From Dimorphilus gyrociliatus (taxonomy: Eukaryota; Annelida; Polychaeta; Dinophilidae), in NCBI GenBank assembly GCA_904063045.1, contig CAJFCJ010000006.1:4976408-5040407 (forward strand): a stretch of DNA of 64,000 bases, in the 5' to 3' direction. The notes under the pieces are model-generated. The model saw only the letters and a program-made list of their open reading frames with translations, was not told the DNA's origin and made no database searches. Below, piece after piece: positions 1 to 13,400 of the stretch. Every line of letters starts with the position of its first letter. Position 1 is the stretch's first letter. The position numbers were made by a program, and so were the translations under genes.

Positions 1-2533
1 GTATTAAAGCACCGCACGTAGCAGCTGGCGATAATTTATCAATACCCTTTTTTGGTTGGCTCTTGAACGGTCTTGGCGGTTTCTATATACGGCGGAAACT
101 TGACCCAAAAAACGGAGTGAAAGATATAGTTTATCGATCAGTCTTACACGTTGTAAGTTGAGGATTATTTTAAGGATTTCATTATGATTTTAATAGCATA
201 AAAAAGTTTAACTCTATTGCTGTTTCTAAAATTTTAGTACATACAAGAACTTTTGAGACGAAATGAAAATTTTGAAATCTTCTTCGAAGGAGGAAGATCC
301 CGAAGTGGAAAGATTTGTTACCCAAAAGCGGGATTATTATCTGTCATTTTGGATTCTTTCCATGAAGGTTGAAACTTATTCGAATTATTCATTTCATGGT
401 GAATTAATATTGCTTTCAATATAATATCCAACAGGCGTATTTGCTGATGCTTTGATCGTTCCGGTATCGATAAATTATGACAAGATTTTGGATGGTAACT
501 TCAATAGAGAGCAAATGGTAATTGTTTTGGTTTGAAATTGTGAATTGGGCTGTAATGAAATTTTTTTTGTAGGGTAAAAGAAAAATAAGCGAGTCCTTCT
601 TTATAGCTGTGAAATCGATAATCTCTGTGTTTTGCATGCGATATGGAAATATTCGTCTAGACATAAGTCAACCGTTTTCGCTCAAGGTAATGATAAAGAT
701 ACTTATGTATGAACAATAAGTAAACTGTTTTTCTGAATGACAGGAGTTCGACGCTAATGCGCCTCGTAATTTAAGACGACGAGACGACAGTAGCGTTAGT
801 TTAAACAGTTCCTACAATAGATGCTCATCTCCCGCCGAATCGCCTGTCAGCGACTCTTCCTCGCCTGTATTTGAACGATCTCTTTCCTTTAAGAATCGGC
901 ATCGACAGAGCTCTGCTTCTCTTTATGGAACCGATATGGTAGTTCAAGAGCAGCAGGATCGTAACGAGGTACTAGCCCTTGCCGAGCACGTCACTTACTG
1001 TTAGTATGAATTTCCTTTTCTTATTTCCTTATTAACTAAAAACAACTTGTCTTTGAAATAAAAAATAGCTACCGTGGTTAGTCAATCCGCAATGAGTACA
1101 CAATTAGTGGCGTTTCTTCTTCTAGTCAAGTTTAGAAATGGAGTGTACTTTTCTGAACTTTGTCGAGTGTTTGAAAAGTTAAAGCTTGAAGTGAACAAAA
1201 GAGGAAGAGATGTAGGTTTTTCGGGGGAAACTAAAGACGTTGTATTATTTGCTTGTCGCCTATTGGGAGAAGAGCTTATGCAAGTGTCTAACAGTATCAA
1301 CAAGTAAGTTAATGAATTAAATATTAAAAAATTTAAAAAACAAACTTTTTCCATAATAGTAACGATATTAAAAATGTTGGAGATGCTGACTTTTTCATTA
1401 AACCAATTACAACTCTGCCAACTGTTTTTGAGTTGACCTATTACTCCAATCCCATTACATACATTTTTGCCCTGGAAAGTATTTTAGCTACAGTCATCTG
1501 GTCAAAAATACCTGCTGAGAAAAAGAATTCCGATGACGAATTGAATTTTGAATTGTCTGAAGATTCAATTATCGAAGAGGCGACTGATTTATGCAATTTG
1601 CTCAAATACGACTTCATTTTATGCCCCGTAAGATTCTCAATAGTTGTGTTTATTTATTTTTAAATAGCATTTGCACATTTGATATAACTCGTTTAGTTTA
1701 TAAATTTATATTTGTTTTTTTTTCTTTAGGCTATATTATTAAATTATTTTAATTTTTCAACTTTTAGGCATGTAAAGATGTTAGAGAGATGGTCGAATCA
1801 GCAGTGCAATCGTTTATCGAAAAGGGATTATTGCATACAATTGAAGAAGCGAAAAGTCAAAATCAAGATAAATTGTGGATGAATCGAGTAGCTAATGATT
1901 TGGGATTTGAAAGTTCAGGATCAGATGGCGACGATGTCGATTTCAAATGCAGGAAATACAAGGTATGTTTTAATAACAGATTTTATGCTAATTTTGCCTT
2001 ATAAATATTCAAGACTTAAATAATTGAAAGAGGTTTTCTATACTGTTTATTTTTTCTTATTTTCACTCTAGCTCATACTCGGTCGTGATAAGGTTAGTGA
2101 CCGACTTAAGTTTTTGAAGAAAGTACTCGAAAGTTACTTTGAGTGTTATACGAATGTTTCAAAAAATCTGGTTAAATTGCGAGAAGGTGATAAGCCAGGT
2201 AAGATAGTTTGTTAATTTATTTTAATTATACTGCTATAAGCAGTAAATAACAACGGATGTTTGAGTACATTACCATTAACCTTTTCAGAATTGGATTTTT
2301 TGAAAGAAGTACACGAATCGTTGAAAGATAGCGCAGTAAATGGTAAGCTGCGCTTTCCAGAGTGCGCTGCTCTTGACATTGTGAAAACATCTTTAAGAAG
2401 TTTTCATAACCGAAAGGTGATTGATTTGTATCTAGACGAAACGGTGCGTAAATGTGGCCTATCGAGAACTTATAGAAGAAAGGATCGTTTGGACAAGTTT
2501 GTCAAAAAATTGGAATCATATTCAAACCCATAA
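1..2533 (+). CDS. GPAM: Glycerol-3-phosphate acyltransferase, mitochondrial GPAT1 type (3' part)
   Basis: Adds the first acyl chain to glycerol-3-phosphate at the start of triacylglycerol and phospholipid synthesis; GPAT1 proteins sit in the outer mitochondrial membrane. The gene enters from the left edge, so the N-terminus and the catalytic HxxxxD block are missing. Visible exons carry the later acyltransferase blocks in order: GGFYIRR (about 99-119), FFEGGRSRSGK (about 264-296), LIVPVSINYD (about 450-475) and YGNIRLD (about 640-665). A serine-rich insert (744-1000) follows, then the long GPAT1-specific C-terminal region (FSGETKDVV, SVFEL-like TVFELTYYSNP) and a basic end with a stop at 2531-2533. 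Introns are short; donors are seen near 153, 1303, 1627, 1962 and 2200. The long C-terminal region distinguishes it from ER GPAT3/4 and from DHAPAT. Confident in the family; exon ends are approximate. Confidence 0.88.
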
Positions 2534-2931
2534 GAACAAAAGTGAAGATAAAAAAAGAGAGAAGAAACAAAAATTTTCACTTCATGAATTGTGCGTTAAC
2601 GTTATAGTTGTTTTTTTTGTTCTATTTATATCGTTTTCCTTTTTGTTATATGTGTATATACATATAAAGGGAAATTTTTAAACTATATTTCCCCTACTAA
2701 AAGTCAGATTGAACTATTTGACAGATTTGTTTGATTTTTCCTTTCCATTTTTTCTTTTAATAATGACTAGAAAATAGTTAAAAGGAAAATATTTGAAAAA
2801 AAGGTAATTGACAAAAAAGGAAAATTCATAAAAAAACAAAATAAACTAGAAGAAAAACCGATTATGACCAAGTTGCGAATGCAGCGCGCGAAAAAACAGT
2901 AGCGGTTATCCAGTATCGTATCAGAAGCGGA
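2534..2931. other. Intergenic, AT-rich
   Basis: About 400 bases between two genes on the same strand. It should hold the 3' UTR of the acyltransferase and the promoter of the channel gene. There are long A and T runs around 2530-2860 and no reading frame or RNA gene that I can support. Confidence 0.5.
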
Positions 2932-5142
2932 ATGGAAAGATCCCTTTTGAGAAGATGTCCTAATTGCGGTATTAGCGTTAAAGACGATAAAAATGACGGT
3001 AAAAATGAAGAAGAAAAGGAGCTTAGTGGCTTACCAAAGGATTTTTATGATTTTGCATCCAAATCAACTTTACACGGTCTGCGAAACGTTTCCGATGGTT
3101 CTCGTAACCAATTACGAAGGTATCATAACTTCTATTAATCCCTCTTGACAAATATAAAAGAGAACATCTTTGCTTAAAATTTGTGGCCAATCTCTTATAA
3201 ACAGGGTTATATGGTTTGCCATAGTCGTTGCTGGTTTAACACTTCTACTTTATTCGTTAATCAGTCAAATAGTACTATATTTTCGTTACGAAGTCACGAC
3301 TTCTATTAATGTTAAGGAAATGAGCGAAATGCTTTTACCGGCTGTGACCGTTTGTAATTATAACCAATTTCGTCGATCCATCGCTTTAAAGGTACTAAGA
3401 CGTTACGTTAATTATTCTGATATTGTCACCAGCTTCCCCCTTTTATTTCCCTAGTTCATTTAGAGAAAAGAAACTATACGAATTCAATATCGTATTCGCT
3501 TTCTATCCATTTTGATAATATTTCCTTTTCTAAAAGGGAATTATTATCGCGCACTTTTTGTAAATATTGATTATTTCTGACTAATCAGTTTGTCCACTGC
3601 ACGATTCCCATGGTTGTTTGCATTACATCAATCCTACTTACTTATTACCATAGAAATGAGGAATATTGTATTTTTTTTCTCTCCCTCTAGGATGAAGAGT
3701 TAGCGAAAGACTTAAAAATTCTTTTTCCAGTTTTCTTACAGTCTTTTAAACCGTATAGCAGACGCAATAAACGGCGTTTAAACAATAAAAAGGTAGCTTA
3801 TACAGTAAATAATTGTATGTTACCCCTCTCTTTTTAAGTCTCTTCTCCAAATTCTATTGGTTATTGTTGTCTTTTTTTTATAAGTATTAATGATGAGATT
3901 CTATTTAACACTATCAGCAGGTTTTACAAGCTCTTCAAGAGCTGACTCACCAAGCTGAACAAATGATACTTTCCTGCTCTTTTAATAACATATTAATTGA
4001 AGATTGCCACAGTATGTTCGTACCTATGATAACGGATGCTGGAATTTGTTATACGGCTTCATATAATACTTCTTTTAAAGCCAGAGAACTTAGTACTGAC
4101 AATAACCTAGTTATACGTTTAAACGTGGAAAATGAAGAATATTATTATGGGGAAAGTTCAACGGCTGGTTTCCGTATATTGATTCACAATCGAATGGATG
4201 AAGAGCCTTTACTTATAGTACGACGAGCTTTTTCAGTAGCTCCTGGTACTACAACATTTGCCTCGGTTCACTTGAATAAAGTAAGAAAATCAAAATATAC
4301 CGTAAATACAATCTCCCCCTTTCCTTGCCTTATCTTCAACAAGAGATCTCTAATGTTTTCTTTACTTTTCACAATATCCAATCGTCTAGAATATCAGAAT
4401 GGCTCCACCTTATGGCAAATGCAGACCTGAAAATTCGTTATCTCTCCGATTAGCTTATTATAAAAATTATTCCCTCGAACTATGCAAGCACGAAGCCCGG
4501 GCTAACTTTACGGTAGAAACCTGCAGGTGCCGTTGGTACAACGATCCTGGTACTTTTATAATATGTCAAAGTCTAGATGAACTTTTATGCGCCAGACAAG
4601 CTAGAGGTAAGGGAAAAACAGCGGAGAGGAGCATATCTTTTACTTTTTTTAGATTAACATAAAAGAGAATGAATATATCCTTTCCACACATGGGTGTAGT
4701 GTAAATAGATAAAATATATTTGCATAAAAAAAACAGAAAAATTCTCATCACTACCAAACGTCTGTAAATTGGCTTGTATCTCTGAATATTACGACGTAAA
4801 AACATCTATAGCCCTATTCCCTGGCCAGCATATAATTAATGATTTACAGGTTAAATATAACGTCAGTGAGGATTATATAAGGTATGGTTAATTGTTATTT
4901 TTTATATAATCTTTAATATGGCTACTATTATTATTTTATACAGTAAAAACTTTGCCGAAGTTCGAATTCAATACGATGATTTAGCTATGACTGTTATTGA
5001 ACAGAAGGCTGTCTATGGTTTTACAACTTTATTTGCAGATCTTGGCGGTCAAATGGGTATATGTTTAGGAGCTAGTTTATTAAGTATAGTGGAAATTATC
5101 GACTTTATAGTAACCGCTTTCTTACGGAGAATAAACAACTGA
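2932..5142 (+). CDS. DEG/ENaC sodium channel subunit (ASIC/FaNaC-like)
   Basis: A trimeric, amiloride-type cation channel subunit of the plasma membrane; family members are opened by protons, neuropeptides or mechanical force, and the sequence does not tell which. About 470 residues from seven exons. The N-terminus has the gating motif STLHGL (near 3075-3095). TM1 follows from 3205 with the post-TM1 signature LLPAVTVCNYNQF. The extracellular domain includes GICYTAS, VAPGTTTF, a MAPPYGKC block and a cysteine-rich CRCRWYNDPG stretch. The pre-TM2/TM2 exon (4968-5142) has FADLGGQMG and the GAS selectivity tripeptide, and ends RINN-stop. All family landmarks are present, so the gene looks complete and functional. 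The start at 2932 gives a short basic cytosolic N-terminus. It converges tail-to-tail on thymidylate synthase with only about 80 nt between stops, so the 3' ends probably overlap. Confidence 0.9.
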
Positions 5143-5222
5143 TTCTAAAAAGAAAGTTTATAAAAGCTACGTTTTTAAAAAACGAACACATTATGTATGT
5201 TGTAGAAAAAATATGAGATTCT

Positions 5223-6483
<1,261 letters not shown>

Positions 6484-9275
6484 TATGACAAATCTAACTT
6501 TATGTCACACTACTAACTGCATTTCCTGTTGAGTTCTATCATAGTATTCGCGCCAATTTTGACCTATAAAGACGTCTCATAAAGGAAACATCGCTCGTTT
6601 TAACCTAAAATTTTTTAGACTAACAATTTGAGTGCATTCAACATTGACAAATAGGCTTACATCACAATCGTTTTCCATATATATATACTTTATATATATA
6701 TGTATTTGACGTACACAAAAGAAGGATAAAACAAACCCAATATTTTCCAGCGATTGGCGTTATTATTCGTTTCATATCTCTTTCGCGGGAAATTACAGTA
6801 GGATTGTTTATTTACATACAATAAATTATAATAAGAGCTTTTCTGTGCAACTAATTTCCGTATTAGTTTGTCAACAATATACATAGATATGTATATAGCC
6901 TTTCTATTCGATAATTCTTGACCGAGAATAAACTAAATACATAAAATACATATATACGCAATAGTTTGCGCACGAAAATGTAAGAAAGGAAATGTAAAAG
7001 GAAGTTGGACATTCCCGTTAAAGGACGTATTTATACTTTATTTATAAGAGTGTTAGTTTTTCCTTTTTTTTCCTTTGCTTTTTGAATATTTACTAAAAGT
7101 ATGACGTAATAGTAACAGAAAGAGAGGCAGAGCATCACCGATTGAGGAACAACACTAATTATATTTCTATATTTCTTTATGTTTTTTACTAGATTAATAG
7201 CTAGACTGTTTGACTACGAAATCAATGACGTTTACCTGAATTAATTGCCTTTCTCTTTACAAACAAATCGACGATGTAATTACTTCTATACGTATATAGA
7301 GTATATATATATATATATATATACATATCTTTGCATATAGGCTTTTATTTTATAAGTTTGTATTAATTTACACGTATGTATAATCTCTCACTTTCTCTGT
7401 CAGGCCATTGTGTGCACCTTGTAAGTCTACTTTTCTTCCTCACATAACAGGCCTTGGCCTTAGAAACTCTTATAGGAATTCAGAATTATTTCTTTAGGCA
7501 TTAGCTTATGTTAAACTAGCTCTTCTATTTTAAAATGATAATAGCATCGCCTTGTTTCATTGTTCTAGTAATAAGAACGATAATTTTATTGAGAAATGAA
7601 AAGAAAAACTGGAATAATTTCAATGAGAGTAAGAAACAAAAATGACATACATATATGAGGATGATGATTTAGGTAACGCCCATTTAATCATTAATATATA
7701 CTTTTTTATGTATATCTTTATATAAATCAGTATATATATATTATGAATAATTGTAAGCTAAATATTAATTAGAAAAAGATGTTGTAATGAAATTATTAAA
7801 TTAAATATTCATTAGATAAGTTTAATAATTAATAAGAAGTTTCTTTGTATCTATTAATACTTCATATATAATTTCATTTCCTTGTTGAGAGTAATGAACT
7901 AGAAAATTAGATAATAAAATAAGAAAATAACAAAAAGTTTGCATGAACTGCAAAAGAATGTCTAATTAAGATATTGTCAACTTAATGAAAATTATTAGAG
8001 AAGAATGTTATTATTATTTTGATATTATGAATATAATAGTACGTCTTTTTTGTATATTATAGTATAAATTTTATTTGAAGATGTGTACAAAGAAAGCTAG
8101 ATCAACTATACAAAGATACTTGAAATTGCACAATTTATTGGACAATCTGCCACAAAGAATTGGCTGAAAATATACAAATACATTGCTGTTAGAATAACGT
8201 AGTTTCTCTATATTAATTAATTAACAATGAAAAAAAAATCTTTCATATACTGATAATAAAAAATGTAACACCCCTTCCAATGAGTGTATAAATGTGTTTA
8301 TGTACAGTATATATATATGTATCTGTGTCAGAGGTTGTGCCTTTAGAATACAAAAGCAAACATTTTTCATATAGTAAAACAGGTTAGTACTGAAGAGAGA
8401 GTTAGCTATGTGACGTTACGAATATAAGTTGTTGATTACAGTAACAAAAAGCCATGTAAAAAAGCAAAAATGAGATAAAAGTATACGTGAGAATTAGTTT
8501 GTATTGAATTTTGCCGAAATCGGTCTCTTGATATTTAGTATGTTTAGTAAGGCTACGGTTGAACTAATATTTTTTCAAGGTCACTATTTACTTTATTCTT
8601 ATGTATAGCCTAACAATCAAGTTTTGAAACTGTACTTCAAGAGCATTTCGAGAATGATAGTCTCCACTTGCAATAGATAATTTTATCATACTAAAGTAGA
8701 AGGAATATATACTTTCCTTAATACTTAATATAGATTGTACGACAGTTAAATTAGGTCACTCCCTCATACTCTACATATCTAGAAATAAGACAAAATTTGT
8801 GTTTTTCTTTTTAAACCTCTTAAGAAAAGATCCTTAAGCTCTACAAATTTCTTTTTTATTGCCGAGTGTTGTTCTAAACATGACCTTCTTTAAAAATGCC
8901 ATTCGACACGTTATATTAAACTTATAAGACAAAATAGACCTAAAATAGAAAGAAAAGAATGTGAAGACAGAACTATACATTATATAGGTCTAGTAGATCT
9001 AGATAACTAAACAGCAAAAGAACAAAGAATGAATGACATAGATAAATAATAAAAATTCAAAAAAATACAGTAATTATTAATAACAACAATAGACTAAACT
9101 GTACATTCATAATCTTTATACAGTATAATATACAGTATGTAATATAATATATAAAGTATGTATGCTAAGAGGAAAAATATCAACGCACTCTTTCTATTTA
9201 AACGAATTGTCAAATGCGCTTGTCTATTTCAGACTATGCCTTTAATTCAATAACATCCATTTTGGGCGTTTCACA
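6484..9275. other. Long non-coding stretch, AT-rich
   Basis: About 2.8 kb, the longest gene-free stretch here, between the start of thymidylate synthase and the end of the HSP20-like gene. It is rich in A/T with TATA runs (6680-6710, 7300-7323, 7715-7745, 8305-8320). Short open frames such as 6690-6884 have no family features or coding-like composition. It may hold a long 3' UTR for the downstream minus-strand gene and the promoter of thymidylate synthase. I see no RNA gene or mobile element. Confidence 0.5.
7302..7323. repeat. TA dinucleotide microsatellite
   Basis: An uninterrupted run of about eleven TA units inside the non-coding stretch. Confidence 0.9.
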
Positions 9276-9848
9276 CTAACTATTGCAGATCACCTGCAAA
9301 CAAACCGATTTATCATCAGTACAATTTTTCATCAAGGCATCAATTTGAAGTACTTTATCGGATGTTAATTTAGCTATAACTCTTTTGTAATCGATAGTTG
9401 TATTCTCAATGTTATACTTGAAATCATTTACTCCATCAATCTTAAAATTATTCACTACTATCTTTAATTTATTTCCAGCAGTGTTTGTACGAACGACTAC
9501 GTTACCAGCTTCCATACAACTTTTGTCGAATTTCAGACGAATATGTATATAACCGCATTTGCAATCAGTGTTAACATCGCTCAAAGTTAAGAGATCGTTA
9601 ATTACTAATTGATTAAAGACGTATTGTTTGCAGGAAGCCATTGTGGTTGGTAAAGAGGTGGTTGATGCTTTCTTATCTTGTTGGCAGTGTTTCTTCTTTC
9701 CCTTCTTGACAACAGATTTTCCAGTACTCTCCTCAAGGTTTAATTGCTCCAGCAGACAGGTATTCGAGTTAGCTTCTGTTGTATTCTTGTCGATGTATTG
9801 AACTTGTACCTGAACTTGAAATTTTACCTTTGAATTCGGTGAATGCAT
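9276..9848 (-). CDS. Divergent small heat-shock (HSP20/alpha-crystallin-like) protein
   Basis: A 190-residue reading frame with an ATG at 9848 and a stop at 9276. A possible 3' splice site (TTTTAG) just upstream suggests a 5' UTR intron. The first 90 residues are low in complexity: alternating Q/V, then a lysine-rich patch (VVKKGKKKH) and a serine/threonine stretch. The last 90 resemble an alpha-crystallin domain: beta strands with GYIHIRLKFD, then TNTAGNKLKIVV, and a final TIDYKRVIAKLTSDKVLQID block that follows the xVxSxLSSDGVLxIxAP pattern of small heat-shock proteins. The usual G is replaced (SDKVL) and six cysteines are scattered, which is odd for the family. If the call is right it is a cytosolic holdase chaperone. 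Family assignment is inference; that it is a real gene is likelier than its name. Confidence 0.5.
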   Translation of the reverse strand: MHSPNSKVKFQVQVQVQYIDKNTTEANSNTCLLEQLNLEESTGKSVVKKGKKKHCQQDKKASTTSLPTTMASCKQYVFNQLVINDLLTLSDVNTDCKCGYIHIRLKFDKSCMEAGNVVVRTNTAGNKLKIVVNNFKIDGVNDFKYNIENTTIDYKRVIAKLTSDKVLQIDALMKNCTDDKSVCLQVICNS

Positions 9849-10469
9849 GATGCAAACTAAAAGGATAATAATATATTCCCATTAATCTTCCACTATTACA
9901 GTAAAATAATCAAAAGAGATTACAAGTTCATCTTTTAATCCTTTATTACCTTAACAATCCCCTTTTCTATTAATCAGGTGCGCATAGGCTATTTGTAAGA
10001 ACTTCTAGTAGGAAAATAGCGAAACAACAGCAGCTGCAAAATACACGGGCGCCTCTAGAAACGGGACTAAAGAATGGAAAAAAATGAGGAAAGTGTAAGA
10101 GGTGTATACGCATATACTTGTTTAGAGGCAAAGAGGGAGTCCGAGATAAATAGATTATTAGAGAGTACGAATGAGAGAGAGAGAGAGAGAGAGAGAGAAT
10201 AAGCAAGGGGTTGGAAAAAGCAAGAAAGAAAGAATGTACGTACGCCTATACAGTACGTAAGGTTGTGAAGGGGAAAGTGTGCGTGTGTGATAGATAGATG
10301 GATAGATAGAAGGATAAATAGATATATAGATGTGTTAGAACTAGAATTTGGATTGTTTACGCCTCTTCTCACTCATTTTAAATGAATCAGTAAGGAGCAG
10401 AAATGGCTCTTTTTCTACCAAATAAATTTGTATTATAATCTCACGCTACAAACACAAAGAAAAATTGTC
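9849..10469. other. Intergenic with GA microsatellite
   Basis: About 620 bases between two minus-strand genes. It holds a GA run (about 10172-10198) and GATAGATA-like repeats (about 10288-10335). It should contain the HSP20-like promoter and the TRP gene 3' UTR. The minus-strand open frames over the GA run encode only LSLS-type repeats. Confidence 0.5.
10172..10198. repeat. GA dinucleotide microsatellite
   Basis: A run of about thirteen GA units between genes. Confidence 0.9.
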
Positions 10470-13400
10470 TTATTTATCGGTTCCACCACCTGATTTCTTC
10501 TTAAGGAAGGAGATTTCCGGTAGACGCTTTAGGTTTGATAGTATACTTTTGGCTTTATATTTTTTCTTTTGTTTATTCGTTTTCGCCTCATCTGCGGCAG
10601 CTGCCATTTTCATAACTTGCTCATCTACTCTTTCTATTTTGTCAACTATGGTTGTTAGGAATCGTTTAAGGGTTGCTGTTTCGGTTTCTAATCGTCTGAC
10701 GGCGATTAACATCTGGTTCTGTTCGGTTTCCGATTCGGCACTACGTAATTGTTTCTTAGGAACACTCAGTAGCCACCTGTTGACCTGTTTGTCAAACTTG
10801 AGCTGCTTGCCTCTCCTCAATTTACCAAAAATGTAGGGTAAGCATGGTAAAGAGGCTTCCAATTTGAGAGCCATTCTTATACTGCCAACTCGCCAAGTGG
10901 TTCCTTCTTTACCCTTGACAGCTGCATATGAATCGTTCATCATTGCTATTAAGAGATTTAGTAGGATAATTGTAGATAAAGTAATATATAGCACATAAAC
11001 GACTTTGACATATACATCATGGTCTCCATCTTCAAAAATACTACTCATACCAATCATCATATTGAAAGCGTTGAAGATCGTTTCTGCTGGATTAATATCG
11101 CCTGATCCCCCACCCCTTTGAAATAGAGCGTGAAGAGCGAAAGAAAAACCAACAAGAACAAATGAATAAAGTAGCAAAAAGCGTACGCAATCCCTAATTA
11201 TGATGTGACGAAGCATGATAGAAAAAGCGTGGACATTTTCAAAGCCTTTTGTAAAGTTGATTGTAAATAGCCAGCCAGTAACAAGAGCAACAGCCAAAAA
11301 GTAACAAGCAGTTTCTCCTTTTCCACCCCAGCAGAGGAATAAGAATAGACAGTCGGTGGCGATGAATAACACACAAGAAAACTGTGCAATATTCCCAACA
11401 CACCAACTAACAAATGATTGTCCTGGCTCTCTAAGCTTTCTCTTCCGTCGGCATCTTCGTAGCATTTGGACGAACAGATAATATGCTAGAAAGGTCAATA
11501 TGAGACCTGGCCATATCAGCAACAAAATATAGGGAAAGAAAGCTATCTTCTCTAATTTTGCCTTTTGAACCATGCCAAAGCAAAATCCAGAAAGCACAGA
11601 CATATAAACTATATGCAAGAACATAAGCACAACGTATAACCATTGATATTCACTCCAATAGTTCTGAACCAACTGTTTCATTGGTTGAATATCCAATAGA
11701 GAATTGGCCTTCGAGACACATTCCAGTTTTACTATAAGATTTAATGCTGATGTTGAAGATGGTTTTGATGTTTCTTCCTCTAAAAGAGGGATTTTACTCT
11801 CCTCTTCTGTTTTACGTTTCATCGTCTCAACCGATCTAGATACTCTAGTATATCCTGTTAGATTTGTGACGTCATACTTTAATAAAGAAGCATCACCATC
11901 GTCAAAGCAAAATACATCGGGTATTTTAAAGATTCTCTCCATTATTCTTTTGGCACCTGTGCTGGCTGCAAGGCCTATTACAGTAAATCCCAACTTATTG
12001 GCGTCCATATCCAATAAGTAAAGGCATGCTTGGCGCTTAAAAGCAAAGTACGATTCAGTATCTTGTTCTGGAATAGCGCAGGATTGCCTGTTAGACCACC
12101 ACCTGACTGCATTATCTATAACAGTGTCAAAAGTCTCTAGGCAATTACTTAATTTAGTTTCGTCCTCTTCAACAGACGCCTCAATTTCTAGTAAGACTAG
12201 CCTATGTAATACCGATTCTCCTTGTTTGTCTTTCAGAGTTAAACTTGCTCCGGCCTGTATTAACAGGGCTACGTGACCAAGATTACCAGTTTTAGCGACA
12301 ATATGCAGAAGACTTTCACCAGCTGCATTCTGTTTATCAAGCTCTAAAGTTTTACCAGATTCAGCAAAAACGGCTAGCATTGTTTCCAACAATTGTGGCC
12401 TTCGATGACGAGCTGCCATGTGAAAAGGTGTATCTCCATCCGCATTTTCAGCAGTAGGCGTTAAAGGATTCTGTTATATGAAATTTATTGAAAAAGTTGA
12501 TTTTGTGTTTGTTTATTGATCGTATTAAAGCACTTACCAACTCTTCTAGGATTTCCACGCGGCCTTCACGAACGGCTGTATGAAGGGCTGTATCACCTTT
12601 ATTGTTTTGCGAATCAGCTAATGCAGAACTATACGTTTTAACCGTTACAGCAACCATATAGTCAATGAGTTCTTCGGAAACCAAGGGTGATTTAACGGCA
12701 ACGTGTAGGGCACTCTCCCCCAGTTTGTTCTTTTTAGACATTTTACACTTTCTCATTAGAATTTTTACGCTTTCTTCATTACCTAATTTTGCGGCAACGT
12801 GTAAAGGAGTTTCCCCATTAAAATTCTGTTTATTTGCAAGAGATTCATCGATTTCCAGAACATTTTGAATGAAAGCCGCTTGATCAGCTCTGGCTGCCGA
12901 ATGGAGAAGACAATTTCCGTTTTCATCTAGAACGTGCAGTGAAGCTCCGTTTTCCATCAGGCATTTGATCTTTTCAATTTTTCCACACATAGCAGCAATA
13001 TGTAGGGGAGTTTTAACGCCATCTCTTAAAACTAGCTTTCCAGATTGATCTCTATAGAAATGAATAAGCAATTTTAAAAGATTATCATCTACTGGTTTCA
13101 TTGCATGATGCCAAGGTGTGATTCCCTCTTTATTTTCAATATCTATGAGCGCCTTGTTTCTCAGTAGAACAGCTGTAGTTCGAGTTCTGTTTGCCTCTAC
13201 TGCAACCATTAGAGCCGTCTCTCCCAAATCATTAACCGCATCAACATCGGCTCCATGCTCTAATAAAGCTTCGACGACATTCGAATAACCCCTGGCTGCT
13301 GCATAATGAATTGCAGTCTCTTTACCTCTTATACGTGTATTAACGGATGCACCGTGTTTCAACAGGTCCCGAACTGTAGGCTCATCCCCTAAGGCTGATG

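Noticed and set aside
416-664. Minus-strand frame opposite the acyltransferase
   Set aside because: It is antisense to exons that clearly encode conserved GPAT blocks on the plus strand; a shadow frame.
11704-12021. Plus-strand frames over the TRP gene
   Set aside because: Antisense shadows of conserved ankyrin and membrane exons; no motif of their own.
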